Part shown: piece after piece, positions 28,453 through 38,189 of the stretch
Numbering within the stretch: position 1 is the first letter of the stretch
Layout: each line of letters starts with the position of its first letter
NCBI RefSeq assembly: GCF_964026545.1
Contig: NZ_OZ032156.1
Location: 310,001 to 374,000 of the forward strand
From: Candidatus Tisiphia endosymbiont of Dioctria linearis
GTDB taxonomy: Bacteria > Pseudomonadota > Alphaproteobacteria > Rickettsiales > Rickettsiaceae
Length of the DNA stretch: 64,000 nt
Reading direction: 5' to 3'
Notes under the pieces: generated by a model
What the model saw: the letters and a program-made list of their open reading frames with translations, nothing else
What the model was told of the DNA's origin: nothing
The model's database searches: none
Program-made: the position numbers and the translations under genes

Positions 28453-28818
28453 CTAGCTAATATATGGATATTGACCTTTTAGTTGCTTCATTCTTTCTTC
28501 GTAATTTATTGAAGAGGTATACTGCTGCCACTTCTTTGTTCCTTCCTTATAATGACCCATTTTTGTTTGCAGAAATTCTTTACATGGTTCAATATCTTCT
28601 TGAACTATAAAATTCATATTTAGCGACTCAAGATATTGTAGCACTTCCATTGTCACTGAAAAACCATCTCCATTTTCCCAATCTAAAACTTTTGTGTTAT
28701 CAGCATCATAAAGCTGATTAGCCGTTTCATATAGCTCAGCTGCTGTTATTTTATTTTGTTGCCAAGCATCCAGTAAGCTTAATAAATACTCTCGAGTAAC
28801 CACTACAAATTCTAACAT
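28453..28818 (-). CDS. Presumed immunity protein for the main toxin tip
   Basis: 121 residues, acidic, helical (WQQNKITAAELYETANQLYD). Starts 19 bases after the giant toxin stop on the same strand, the expected place for a cognate immunity gene. No family recognised by name. Confidence 0.6.
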   Translation of the reverse strand: MLEFVVVTREYLLSLLDAWQQNKITAAELYETANQLYDADNTKVLDWENGDGFSVTMEVLQYLESLNMNFIVQEDIEPCKEFLQTKMGHYKEGTKKWQQYTSSINYEERMKQLKGQYPYIS

Positions 28819-28837
28819 AATTTTATACCATAAATTT

Positions 28838-31800
28838 TTATTTTATTATTTTTATTTCGATAACAATACCTCTAGGATCAATTGTTTCCTTAAAATGACG
28901 TAATGTAGTACCATCATTATCAATAATCTTAATGAAGCTTTTATTATATCCAGGAGTTTTGGATTTTACAGTATGTTTCATAACTATATTTCCATTTTCC
29001 ATTTTTATTATCTCAAAATCTCCATATTTTAAAGTATTCGTAGCTTCATGAATTTCATTAGTAGCACTACCAAAAAACTTATTAGCAGCTTTTTGTACTT
29101 GCGGGGTATCTCCAAACTGTCTTGCAGCATCACGTGACTGGAACAATATACTTTCACCTTCATATTTAACAGGCAGTTTTCCTACTCCCTCTATTACCTT
29201 GCCACTACTTTCAATTGCCACTTCAGAAGTTGGTAATTTATGCTCAACCTTAGGAAGCACAGATGAGGTTATGGGTTTGATTTCCAGTGGGATAGTTGGT
29301 TTGGTTAGGACAGCCCCTGTGTCAACAGATATTTTACCAACTCCATCTTCGATAGCCAATAGTGGATTGTAATGTTTGGATTTAACCAGAGAGAGGGGGT
29401 CTATAGGGATATGAGGGATAGGTTTCACAGCAAGTAGCTTTGGTACATTAGCTAATGGAATTTTTCCTATAGTATTACCTGCAACTTTTACAACAGTCCC
29501 AACTGGCATAGCAGAGAGTAAAGCTGTTTCTAGCGATATTTGCACCCCTCGTGGTAAGTCATTATAGTGCTGTGCTATATGGTTATATACATCTTTAGGC
29601 AGTACGATTTTTGTAGCACCCTTGGCAACATATTTGACCCCATCAATTGCACCTCCAACAACCGCACCTATAGCTGCCAGTGTTTCTCGCCCACCTTCCA
29701 TATGCGATACCGCATATGCAAAATTGCTACCAGCCCATTCTATCACTTCTCCAGCCTGGGCTACTGACTTAACTAGCTGATTATTAGCATATTTGTTATT
29801 TGGATTATTGAAATAGTCAGCTATATTCTTATCAGTATCTCCAGTGGTTTTGCACTCCTCCATTGGTTTAATAATTTTAGCTATAGCACCCCCCATCTCC
29901 CCGCCTACTGCATAAGCTTGTTGCATTAAGGTTTCATCCCGGGCGAGCTTCTTGGCTTCAGCATCACGCATATTCTGCCCAGCAATTTGCAGGATGTTTT
30001 GGTAATATTGCTGCTGTTTGGCTTGTGCTGCCTGTTTATCGGCTGTTAGAGTAGCTAGCAAAAATTTAGCTCCCGATAATTCTGCTGGACTTAAGGGTTT
30101 CGGTTGAGGAGTTGATGGTGATGGTGGGTTTAAGGGTTCTTTAGGCACAATCGGACAGGCTATGCCCTTTAAGATATCTGCTGAGTACTTACCTTGAGTG
30201 CTACCGGATATAGCATCATATATGCTGCCACTATTATTCGAACCTTTATTAGAAAAACTAAAATATTGCTGGTTAGTTGGGTTATAACCGATAGTAATTG
30301 CCTTACCACCCTGACTTTTGCCATAAGATTGCAACATCTTACCATTTTCAAAGACATAGATCGGCTGTTTCAATGAAGATGACAATAATACCATTGAATA
30401 GTCATTACCAACCATAGAACCTGACTTTCTCGATAGCGAATTGAGTACTAGATCGCCGCTGGTCAACCACGGAAGATTGGTATCTGGAGCTTTATTAGTT
30501 CCTTCACTTCGTTCAGGATGACTATTGGGGTTAGGATAACTATTGGAGTTAGGATGACCACTGGGTTTAGGGTAAGGAGGACCACCACTAAGTTTAGGAA
30601 TAGCACCACTATAGCTAGCAGGACGATAAGCAGCAAGTTCAGCCTTTCTCATATCAATTTCTTTCTTATACTTATTTAATTGATTCATTTGCTCTTTTTG
30701 GTAATTCTCAAGCAACTTATCAGCAACTAGACTAATACCACTACCTACAATCGGATTAACTAGCTTCCCCTGAATAAGATTTAACATCGCTTTACCAACC
30801 ATATTACCTATCTCCTTAGATAAATCGGCAATTTTACTATCCTGCTCGCTACTACTCATTTCCATAGTCTGATCTTTAAACTTAGCTTTGGCTCTTCCTC
30901 CTGCTTTATTAATGCTAGTTTCTATATTATGTTTTATATCATCTATGATCGGCTCTAATTTGCTCGCTATATCTATCATACCGCCTACTCTATGGACAGT
31001 ATGTATAGCCCCTGCCAAATCACTATGCTTAGCTGCAGCAGAAGATATTCCAGACACTAACTCATTGATAATCCTAGCATGTTCCCTGGTCTTAGTAGCA
31101 TGGAAAATACCATGTTGTATTTCTGTCATCATCTGGTGACGCTCTACATTACCCTTGCCTAGTAATATAGTATTATGACTTAAAGCATTACTTGCTACCT
31201 TTGCAACACCGCCAGCTATCCTTTCTTCTACACCATCTAGGACATTTTCTCTTATTTCGTTACTTACCCAATTACAGGCTTGCTCAACAGCTATAGTTTT
31301 AGCGAATTGAACCCCTGCTGTTTTAGCTAGCTGCTTAACTGTCTCTAATTCTAGATTCTTGGTAGCTCCTTGAACTACTGTAGTTTCTAAAGATTTTTTC
31401 GTGGTTGCCTCAGTTGCTGCTTGTTTTGTTCCTTCTGCTGCGGCTTTTCTAGCAGCAGAAGCTTCAGCTAGTTTAGTACAACCAACTTGTGCACCAATTA
31501 CCGCATAGCTAATTGCTTTACCGAGGAAATAATCCTCTAAATTAATTGCTTTACCTTTAGCAACGCTAGCAGCTACCTTATAGGCATCCATCAACCCTTC
31601 AATAAAAATACTAGTAGCAAGTGGCATACCACCACCTAGCGTCCCAACAGCAATAAATGCCCCTACTGCCATTTGGGCAATAGCACAAACTGCTACTAAC
31701 ATGGTATCTTGCCATTCTTGCCGTGGTTTATAAGTATCTAGCTCAAATATTGTACTAATGCCCATAAACTCGATTTCCACTATATCGTCTTTGCTTAAAT

Positions 31801-34800
31801 CAGGAGCTAGTTTGTCTTTGCCAATATTTGATTTAACTCTTACTTCCAACTCACCAGATTCGTTAATGACCTTAAGTGCTGAGTTTATATGCTCATAAAA
31901 ACTCTTAAAAAAACCAATTTTAGTAGTAATTTGTTTTAATAATTCATTGTCAGCACTGGTGGAGGTAGCTACTGTTGTAGCCATGGCTGTTAAATATGAT
32001 AAAATTTCAGATAATCTGTTGCCAGTTTCCAGTAACGACGATATTGCATTACTTTTATAGTTCTCATCATTTTCGGGACCTCTGTTAATAAAGCATTCTG
32101 CTGTATAATAATGAGCAGCAAAATTATAGATATCATCAATATTTGTGGCTTTGCCAAGAGTTCTAAGAATAGCTCCAGAATCACTAAGACCATAATAGTG
32201 AAGAACTACATAACTAGGATTGCTATAATTACCAGCTTGATGCTTAGCTTTAGCAGCGGTAATAAACGTATCTATATTATCACTTTCTTTGTGGGTTTTT
32301 AGCCATAAGCCAAAATCCTCGATGAATTGCTTAACCTTGCCATCAACTCTTCTTTTATCCCCAACTGCTTTAGCGAATTCTGAGTAGACAGAAGTAAATT
32401 TTTGGTATAAGTCATCTTGAACAAGAAAACCTGGTATAGTATGCTCTATACTATGGGTAACATGATAACTTTCTTGTGCATCACGCTCTTGCTTTTTAGC
32501 AGCAACTACTTCCTCGCTACTTATACCTAGAGATTGATACTCATAATAGTTGTTATCTAACGCGATAATCTGATAACTTCCACTATTACCTTGCCTTGCA
32601 GTCCTACCCTTTACTTGTGCTTCATCTCTGGCATTCTCGGCAATGAAAGTAGATATAACATGTAGCCCACCATTTGCCTCAACCTCTGAACTAGTCTTAA
32701 TGTCAGTTCCTCTACCAGCTAAATTAGTTGCAACTATAATAGTATTAGATCGGGCTAATTGCTCTATATCGGAGTTATATAAGGTCTTTTCACTTCTTGA
32801 ATAATTAATAATTTTCCCCTTATTGCCACATTTATTTTCCAACGCTGTACAAAGCTCTGCTGCATCCTTGATGTTCTTGCATATTATTAGTACAGCTCTA
32901 TTGTGCAATATCGCTTCTTGGTAGCTACTCTCACATACTGCCTCTCTTAAATCATCTAAGGTTAGTTCAAGCCTAGCTGGTAACTCTATAACCTGTTTGT
33001 CTTTATAAGTTGGGACAAAGGTAATATCTACTCCATATACAGTTTTTACAAATTTCTGTGAACTATCAGAGCCAAGTGTACCGGTCATGCCAAGAATTTT
33101 GCCATATTTTAGGAAATAACAAATATTGCTAATAAAAAAGGTAGTTAATCCTTCTGAAGAAATACGACAATTATGCTTTATTTGTAAGAATTGGTGCAAG
33201 CCATTTTGCCATACCATATTTTCTTGCGTTACCCCTGTACTACTATCTACAGGGTTGATTACTTTCTTACCATCAGCATTAATGTTAATTACATAGTCTA
33301 TATCTAATTGCAACTTAAGTGCAGCTCCTACTAAACTTGCCGCCCAATTACCTGCCTGGAATTTAGCATATTGCACTAGATGTTTTGGTATGGGTGATGC
33401 ATCGATAATGCTCTCTATCATTTCCCTAGTCCTTTCAATAGCAAAACTTTCTTCAAAATTCATAGGTAGAATGACTTTCTGAAAATTATTCCATGCTATA
33501 GTCAGAATAGGTAGTAAATATTCCATCAACGGAACAGGTGCTGTTTGTTTAGCAATATGATTGCTGCTATCTACTAGCATACTATCTACTTCGTCTACTA
33601 TCGTGACGGCAAAATCTCTATCACCACGGCTTGCACCTTGACCACTAGTATTACTGAGAAAGTCGGTTTGAAAACTTAATGCATCTCCGTATACTATATC
33701 ACAGGAATAACAAGCTTTTTCTCCACTCGTATTGGCTTTCCCGATATTAATATCAACGCTTAGTCCCAATAACTCAAAAAAACCCCTAGCTCCTTCATAA
33801 CCAATGCTAGACAGAACAGGTGAACTAGTGATCAAATCTACTTTTTCTCCATTTAAGGCTAGTATGGCAGCTAGCATGGCAGATATTGTTGATTTGCCCT
33901 CACCAGTTGCGATTTGTAGTAATTTACCTTTGTTAATTGGAGCATAATCAAGTAACAATAATAGGGAGGCTATTTGCGTATCGCGAAGTAAATGCCCTTC
34001 TTTACCATTTTGTACCGTATGTAGATTATTAGCTCTTTGTAGTACTGCTATAAGTTTTACTAGATCATCTTTACTAATAACACTTCCCGGTGAACAACTA
34101 GCCTTAAATTTTATTGCCCACTCTTTTACTTGTTCTGCATTCCAATCTTTTATAGCTAACCCATTATCACTAGCTGAATATAAACTTTGGATTCTCTGTA
34201 AAGTAGCTACATATTCTTCAGCTTTCCCTGCTAAATCAGGGTTAAGCTCAACAAACTTTTTTAGTAATTCAGCCCCCTTATTCTCCAATTTATGCTCAAA
34301 TTGATTACTAGCAATAGTATAAATGGCTGGCTCCAATTTCTTGCCAGGCTCTTTACTAACAATATCAACTACCGTATCACCTTCTTTGTTCCTTTGTTCA
34401 TCGGTTATTTGATATTCATAAATAGTTGTAAAGCCACTTACAAAAAACAATATATTATTTGCATTAATATATTGTAAAATCTCAACTAAGTTACTTACTG
34501 ACCAGCCTTTTGACTTTAATTGATAGCAAAACTGCCTAATCCTTGCCAAAATATCGTCTGCTCCAAGACCTTCAAGGTTCTCTAATGATTCAGATAATAT
34601 TTTAGTTTCTATAACATCTATTATATTTGCTAGGCTGGCATAGCCTAAATTACTTATTATCTCTTGTTGGCTAATATTATGCTTGTTTATTAATTTCAAG
34701 AAATTACTATATTCTTCTATAGAGCTTGCTTTCTCTAATATTATTCCCAATAAAATTTCCTCCATAAACTCTGGACTATCGGAATGATAATTTAAGCTTT

Positions 34801-35308
34801 TCTCCAACTGCTCAAGATAGAAATGAGTTAAATGCCAATCAGGGAATTTAATCTCTATAATATTTTTAATCCTTCTCTGCTGTTCACTTAGTAAAAAAAC
34901 CTCCACATCACCGGTTAAAAATGCCTTTAACTTAAGATATTCGTCCTCTAACCCCTCACGGGATTTACAAATAATTTCACTTATTTCCTCATCTAAATAA
35001 GGTGGAGGGAATAAATTAGCTAAAACTTTAATACATGCTTTAGTCAAATTTTTTGATTTGATTAAGTGTAAAATGGTATTAATGCTCTCTATTTGTAATT
35101 CTCTACCTTCCAGAGAGGTAATTAGAGATATCTTATCTATACTGGCATCCGCTGATCGCAATTGTAATAAGATTTTTGCTTCCTCTCTAAGTTGACTAGT
35201 AGGCAAAATTCCCAAGGGTGTTTTGGACTCTAAAAATTTAAATAATACTGCAATTGACTTAGGAAGTAGCAATTGTTTACCAGCCTTAGCCCATAAGTTC
35301 GATAGCAC
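28838..35308 (-). CDS. Giant polymorphic-toxin-like protein, SecA-like ATPase half
   Basis: 2156 codons. About 1-440: alpha-solenoid. About 440-920: SecA-type DEAD motor with Walker A ATGEGKST (near 467), IVDEVDSM (near 571), GMTGTLG (near 742), TNLAGRGTDI (near 864) and KGRTARQG (near 902). Then a long helical part, a Pro-rich segment near 1580, a region recalling an OTU-protease C-terminus (QPIYVFENGKM ... ITIGYNP), hydrophobic pretoxin-like helices near 1850, and a variable tip of about 120 residues. No ATG at its beginning, only a GTG: it continues in frame from the upstream ORF across one TAA. Motifs look competent for ATP hydrolysis. Role as a delivered toxin is inferred from the tip/immunity layout. 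Confidence 0.75.
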   Translation of the reverse strand: MLSNLWAKAGKQLLLPKSIAVLFKFLESKTPLGILPTSQLREEAKILLQLRSADASIDKISLITSLEGRELQIESINTILHLIKSKNLTKACIKVLANLFPPPYLDEEISEIICKSREGLEDEYLKLKAFLTGDVEVFLLSEQQRRIKNIIEIKFPDWHLTHFYLEQLEKSLNYHSDSPEFMEEILLGIILEKASSIEEYSNFLKLINKHNISQQEIISNLGYASLANIIDVIETKILSESLENLEGLGADDILARIRQFCYQLKSKGWSVSNLVEILQYINANNILFFVSGFTTIYEYQITDEQRNKEGDTVVDIVSKEPGKKLEPAIYTIASNQFEHKLENKGAELLKKFVELNPDLAGKAEEYVATLQRIQSLYSASDNGLAIKDWNAEQVKEWAIKFKASCSPGSVISKDDLVKLIAVLQRANNLHTVQNGKEGHLLRDTQIASLLLLLDYAPINKGKLLQIATGEGKSTISAMLAAILALNGEKVDLITSSPVLSSIGYEGARGFFELLGLSVDINIGKANTSGEKACYSCDIVYGDALSFQTDFLSNTSGQGASRGDRDFAVTIVDEVDSMLVDSSNHIAKQTAPVPLMEYLLPILTIAWNNFQKVILPMNFEESFAIERTREMIESIIDASPIPKHLVQYAKFQAGNWAASLVGAALKLQLDIDYVININADGKKVINPVDSSTGVTQENMVWQNGLHQFLQIKHNCRISSEGLTTFFISNICYFLKYGKILGMTGTLGSDSSQKFVKTVYGVDITFVPTYKDKQVIELPARLELTLDDLREAVCESSYQEAILHNRAVLIICKNIKDAAELCTALENKCGNKGKIINYSRSEKTLYNSDIEQLARSNTIIVATNLAGRGTDIKTSSEVEANGGLHVISTFIAENARDEAQVKGRTARQGNSGSYQIIALDNNYYEYQSLGISSEEVVAAKKQERDAQESYHVTHSIEHTIPGFLVQDDLYQKFTSVYSEFAKAVGDKRRVDGKVKQFIEDFGLWLKTHKESDNIDTFITAAKAKHQAGNYSNPSYVVLHYYGLSDSGAILRTLGKATNIDDIYNFAAHYYTAECFINRGPENDENYKSNAISSLLETGNRLSEILSYLTAMATTVATSTSADNELLKQITTKIGFFKSFYEHINSALKVINESGELEVRVKSNIGKDKLAPDLSKDDIVEIEFMGISTIFELDTYKPRQEWQDTMLVAVCAIAQMAVGAFIAVGTLGGGMPLATSIFIEGLMDAYKVAASVAKGKAINLEDYFLGKAISYAVIGAQVGCTKLAEASAARKAAAEGTKQAATEATTKKSLETTVVQGATKNLELETVKQLAKTAGVQFAKTIAVEQACNWVSNEIRENVLDGVEERIAGGVAKVASNALSHNTILLGKGNVERHQMMTEIQHGIFHATKTREHARIINELVSGISSAAAKHSDLAGAIHTVHRVGGMIDIASKLEPIIDDIKHNIETSINKAGGRAKAKFKDQTMEMSSSEQDSKIADLSKEIGNMVGKAMLNLIQGKLVNPIVGSGISLVADKLLENYQKEQMNQLNKYKKEIDMRKAELAAYRPASYSGAIPKLSGGPPYPKPSGHPNSNSYPNPNSHPERSEGTNKAPDTNLPWLTSGDLVLNSLSRKSGSMVGNDYSMVLLSSSLKQPIYVFENGKMLQSYGKSQGGKAITIGYNPTNQQYFSFSNKGSNNSGSIYDAISGSTQGKYSADILKGIACPIVPKEPLNPPSPSTPQPKPLSPAELSGAKFLLATLTADKQAAQAKQQQYYQNILQIAGQNMRDAEAKKLARDETLMQQAYAVGGEMGGAIAKIIKPMEECKTTGDTDKNIADYFNNPNNKYANNQLVKSVAQAGEVIEWAGSNFAYAVSHMEGGRETLAAIGAVVGGAIDGVKYVAKGATKIVLPKDVYNHIAQHYNDLPRGVQISLETALLSAMPVGTVVKVAGNTIGKIPLANVPKLLAVKPIPHIPIDPLSLVKSKHYNPLLAIEDGVGKISVDTGAVLTKPTIPLEIKPITSSVLPKVEHKLPTSEVAIESSGKVIEGVGKLPVKYEGESILFQSRDAARQFGDTPQVQKAANKFFGSATNEIHEATNTLKYGDFEIIKMENGNIVMKHTVKSKTPGYNKSFIKIIDNDGTTLRHFKETIDPRGIVIEIKIIK

Positions 35309-35359
35309 TAAGGTTAGTTGTTTATTACTATTGTTAAATAATTCTTCTAATAAGCTAAA

Positions 35360-38032
35360 TTAATAATCAGCTAAATTCGCCTTATTTAGCTGAATAATCC
35401 TGATAATATTAACCGCCTGAGCCGGTAAATCCTTAGCTAAACTAATCAAATTATTAATAGTATCTAAAGCTAAATCACCACTAATCACTACCAAAGAACT
35501 TAGACCTCCAAGCATCTCTCTCAAGGTATGAGAATCTTCTAGTAATTTATCAATATTACTATTAAAATATTCCTCAATAGCCTTATGTAATAACTTCGAG
35601 TAGCAGCCTTTACTAAGGAACCAACACAAATCCCGGTAAGATATCTGCTTAAAATCTATCAGCTGATTAATTACTTTAATATCTTCATTTGTACTCTCCT
35701 TTAAATCATTTGAGTATAGCAAAATTATTCGCTGCACTAATAGCAAACATTCACTAAATAAGTCAGGATTAACTATTAGTGTCTTACTAATTATCTGATA
35801 TAATCTACCTATATTCTGTACGCCATCACCCTTAAGCAAATCAATTAACTTATTTAATTCCTCGCCAATTAGTTTAGACTTATCATATACTTTAGCTATA
35901 CTATGCTCCGCTAACTCATCATTGAGCAACTTATCTAGTGAGTCCAAACTTGTATTAAATAATATTTGATAATGTATTTGTGAGTGGTGTTCTTTTATAT
36001 AATCAAATAACTCCTGCTTAAGTAAAGCTGGATGCTTCTCAGCAACAATCGCAAGTGCTGCTAAGGCTTCTGCGGCTAGAACATCATTATTTAATGCTTG
36101 TTCCAAAGAATTAATACTTACCTCAGTAAGTCTACCATGTTTTGCTGCTGCATATTTAGCCAGTAGTTTTGTTACAGCTAGTGCTGTTTTATAATCTATT
36201 ACTTCAGTACTGGATTCTTTAGCAATTAGATTATTATCACCAATATCATCTAAAATATCTCCTGTAGCTCCAGTATCCTTGATTGACTGTAAATATTCTA
36301 AATCAAATTGCTTCCAATCAATATTATTTGCTAATGGTAGCTGACTATTATTATAATCAACTTCCATATAGATAGTTTGCTTTTCTCCTTTCAGTAACTT
36401 AGATACATCCTCCTCCCTTATTCCTCCTGCTACTCTTTGTAGCAACTCTATTGCCCTAATGCGTAATGTTATCCCATTATCAAGGTCTAGAATAAACTCT
36501 GTTAATGAACTAATACTCTGCTCAGGAAGCTTACCTGAATTACTAGCAATAATCTCCAAAGTTCCTAATATTCGATCGAGCCCCAATGATTGACCAAGAT
36601 ATTTCTCACATATAATATCAGTCAAACTATCATCTTGAATCTTAAATCTAGCAAAATTCTCAAATGCTCCGACAATATTATTGATATTATTTTGATTTGG
36701 ACTATTAGTGCAGCTCTTCAATAATGCTATACTTGTATTGATGGTCAAAACTGGAATCTTATTATGCGAGGCTAATCTCGCTAATATTTCAGATATGTTA
36801 GCAAGATTAGCATTATTTATCGGATTATTACTAAGGCTACTTATCAAGACTTCCAAACATTCCCCTGATATATTGCAGCCTTGCGTTAATAGCATTGCAC
36901 AAATATTTGTGCTAAATGTTAAGATAGATGGATAACCTGCACGAAAATAAGAGCTAAGCAGTAACTCTGTCACATATTTCTCATAACAACATATGAATTC
37001 TGTATTAACAGGGATTTTACATCGTAAGATTTTATTTAACAATACTTGAGTATATTTTAAAGCTTGATAATAATCATTTAATAACCAAGTTTTATTTGGT
37101 AGATTAATATTATATAAGTCTAATATAAACTTTGAAGAATTTTCAGTAAGAATAACATCTGGACTATCTAACAGATAACCAAATTGATTTGGGACACTAC
37201 CTTGACTTATAATTTTTTGCTTTGTTTGGCAAACCTTACTCTCTATTTTTAATAATTTTTCTAAACATTGGAAGTTATTTTTTAGTTCATTAATGACAGG
37301 TTTAAAGAAATCTGCATTACCAATTATCTTTGCCATTTCAGATAAAAAGCTTATATCTTGGAATAATTTGAAAAAGTCTAATATTTGAGGTGCTAGTTTT
37401 TCTTTAAGAGAATTATTATCATTGAAACTCTGAACAATTAATAATAATTGCTGCTTATATACTGAGTTATCGGTACCACCAATCTTACTTGCCTTAATAA
37501 ATTTTAGTACATTATCTATTACTTCAGTACTAATCTTACCTTTAGCTAATAATAATTCAATAATAGGAGTGGAAAAATTGGAATCAAGAGAGATAACTAA
37601 CGTGTTAAGCTTGATATTTTGCTGATCACTAACTACATATTCTCCATTGATCAGTACATGACAAATAGTAGTTCTATGCTCTGAATAATTATCGCTAAGT
37701 AATAATGTTATTAATTGATCGTTAACATAGCTGGATAGAACAGCATTACCATGTTCTCCAACCGCTTTTAATGTATCTAAACATTTACCGAGAATATTAG
37801 AGTTTGATTCTTTCTGGGGGCTAGCAATGATGTTATCTAATAATGAACTAACTAATATATAACCTTGAGTCCTGATCTCTTCATTTGTAGCATCAGGTGT
37901 GATAGGTAAAACAATCCCACTACTGTGAGCAAACTCTACAATTTCTTTAAAATATGGTTGCTTTACTACATCAAGAGCTAAAACCCCGCTACCTATAATT
38001 TCTGTAGCAGAATTATCATATAATTCTGGCAT
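35360..38032 (-). CDS. Alpha-solenoid N-terminal half of the giant toxin
   Basis: 890 codons of degenerate HEAT/armadillo-like helical repeats (for example TEVSINSLEQALNNDVLAAE followed by ALAALAIVAEKHPALLKQEL), without catalytic motifs. It ends with TAT-TAA, after which the same frame runs on for 17 more codons (FSLLEELFNNSNKQLTL) into the SecA-like half, where the solenoid pattern continues. So 28838-38032 was most likely one gene of 3064 codons. The start ATG at 38032 follows a spacer with no strong ribosome site. Confidence 0.7.
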   Translation of the reverse strand: MPELYDNSATEIIGSGVLALDVVKQPYFKEIVEFAHSSGIVLPITPDATNEEIRTQGYILVSSLLDNIIASPQKESNSNILGKCLDTLKAVGEHGNAVLSSYVNDQLITLLLSDNYSEHRTTICHVLINGEYVVSDQQNIKLNTLVISLDSNFSTPIIELLLAKGKISTEVIDNVLKFIKASKIGGTDNSVYKQQLLLIVQSFNDNNSLKEKLAPQILDFFKLFQDISFLSEMAKIIGNADFFKPVINELKNNFQCLEKLLKIESKVCQTKQKIISQGSVPNQFGYLLDSPDVILTENSSKFILDLYNINLPNKTWLLNDYYQALKYTQVLLNKILRCKIPVNTEFICCYEKYVTELLLSSYFRAGYPSILTFSTNICAMLLTQGCNISGECLEVLISSLSNNPINNANLANISEILARLASHNKIPVLTINTSIALLKSCTNSPNQNNINNIVGAFENFARFKIQDDSLTDIICEKYLGQSLGLDRILGTLEIIASNSGKLPEQSISSLTEFILDLDNGITLRIRAIELLQRVAGGIREEDVSKLLKGEKQTIYMEVDYNNSQLPLANNIDWKQFDLEYLQSIKDTGATGDILDDIGDNNLIAKESSTEVIDYKTALAVTKLLAKYAAAKHGRLTEVSINSLEQALNNDVLAAEALAALAIVAEKHPALLKQELFDYIKEHHSQIHYQILFNTSLDSLDKLLNDELAEHSIAKVYDKSKLIGEELNKLIDLLKGDGVQNIGRLYQIISKTLIVNPDLFSECLLLVQRIILLYSNDLKESTNEDIKVINQLIDFKQISYRDLCWFLSKGCYSKLLHKAIEEYFNSNIDKLLEDSHTLREMLGGLSSLVVISGDLALDTINNLISLAKDLPAQAVNIIRIIQLNKANLADY

Positions 38033-38189
38033 TTACATTTACATATATTAGCTAATTCAAATTATTTGCTGTTGGTAAGTGATATTCCCTTCTGCAATTC
38101 CCTAAGAGAATCATGTTTATTTGCAGCTAAAAAGAGCCAAATATAGAATTATTTTAGTTATTTCCAACTGTTTCCTATGAAACAGCATA
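38033..38189. other. Spacer with partial copy of the 57873-type element
   Basis: Around 38117-38155 the text TTTGCAGCTAAAAAGAG resembles the right arm of the inverted-repeat element at 57873-58034. The rest is not recognised. Confidence 0.4.
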
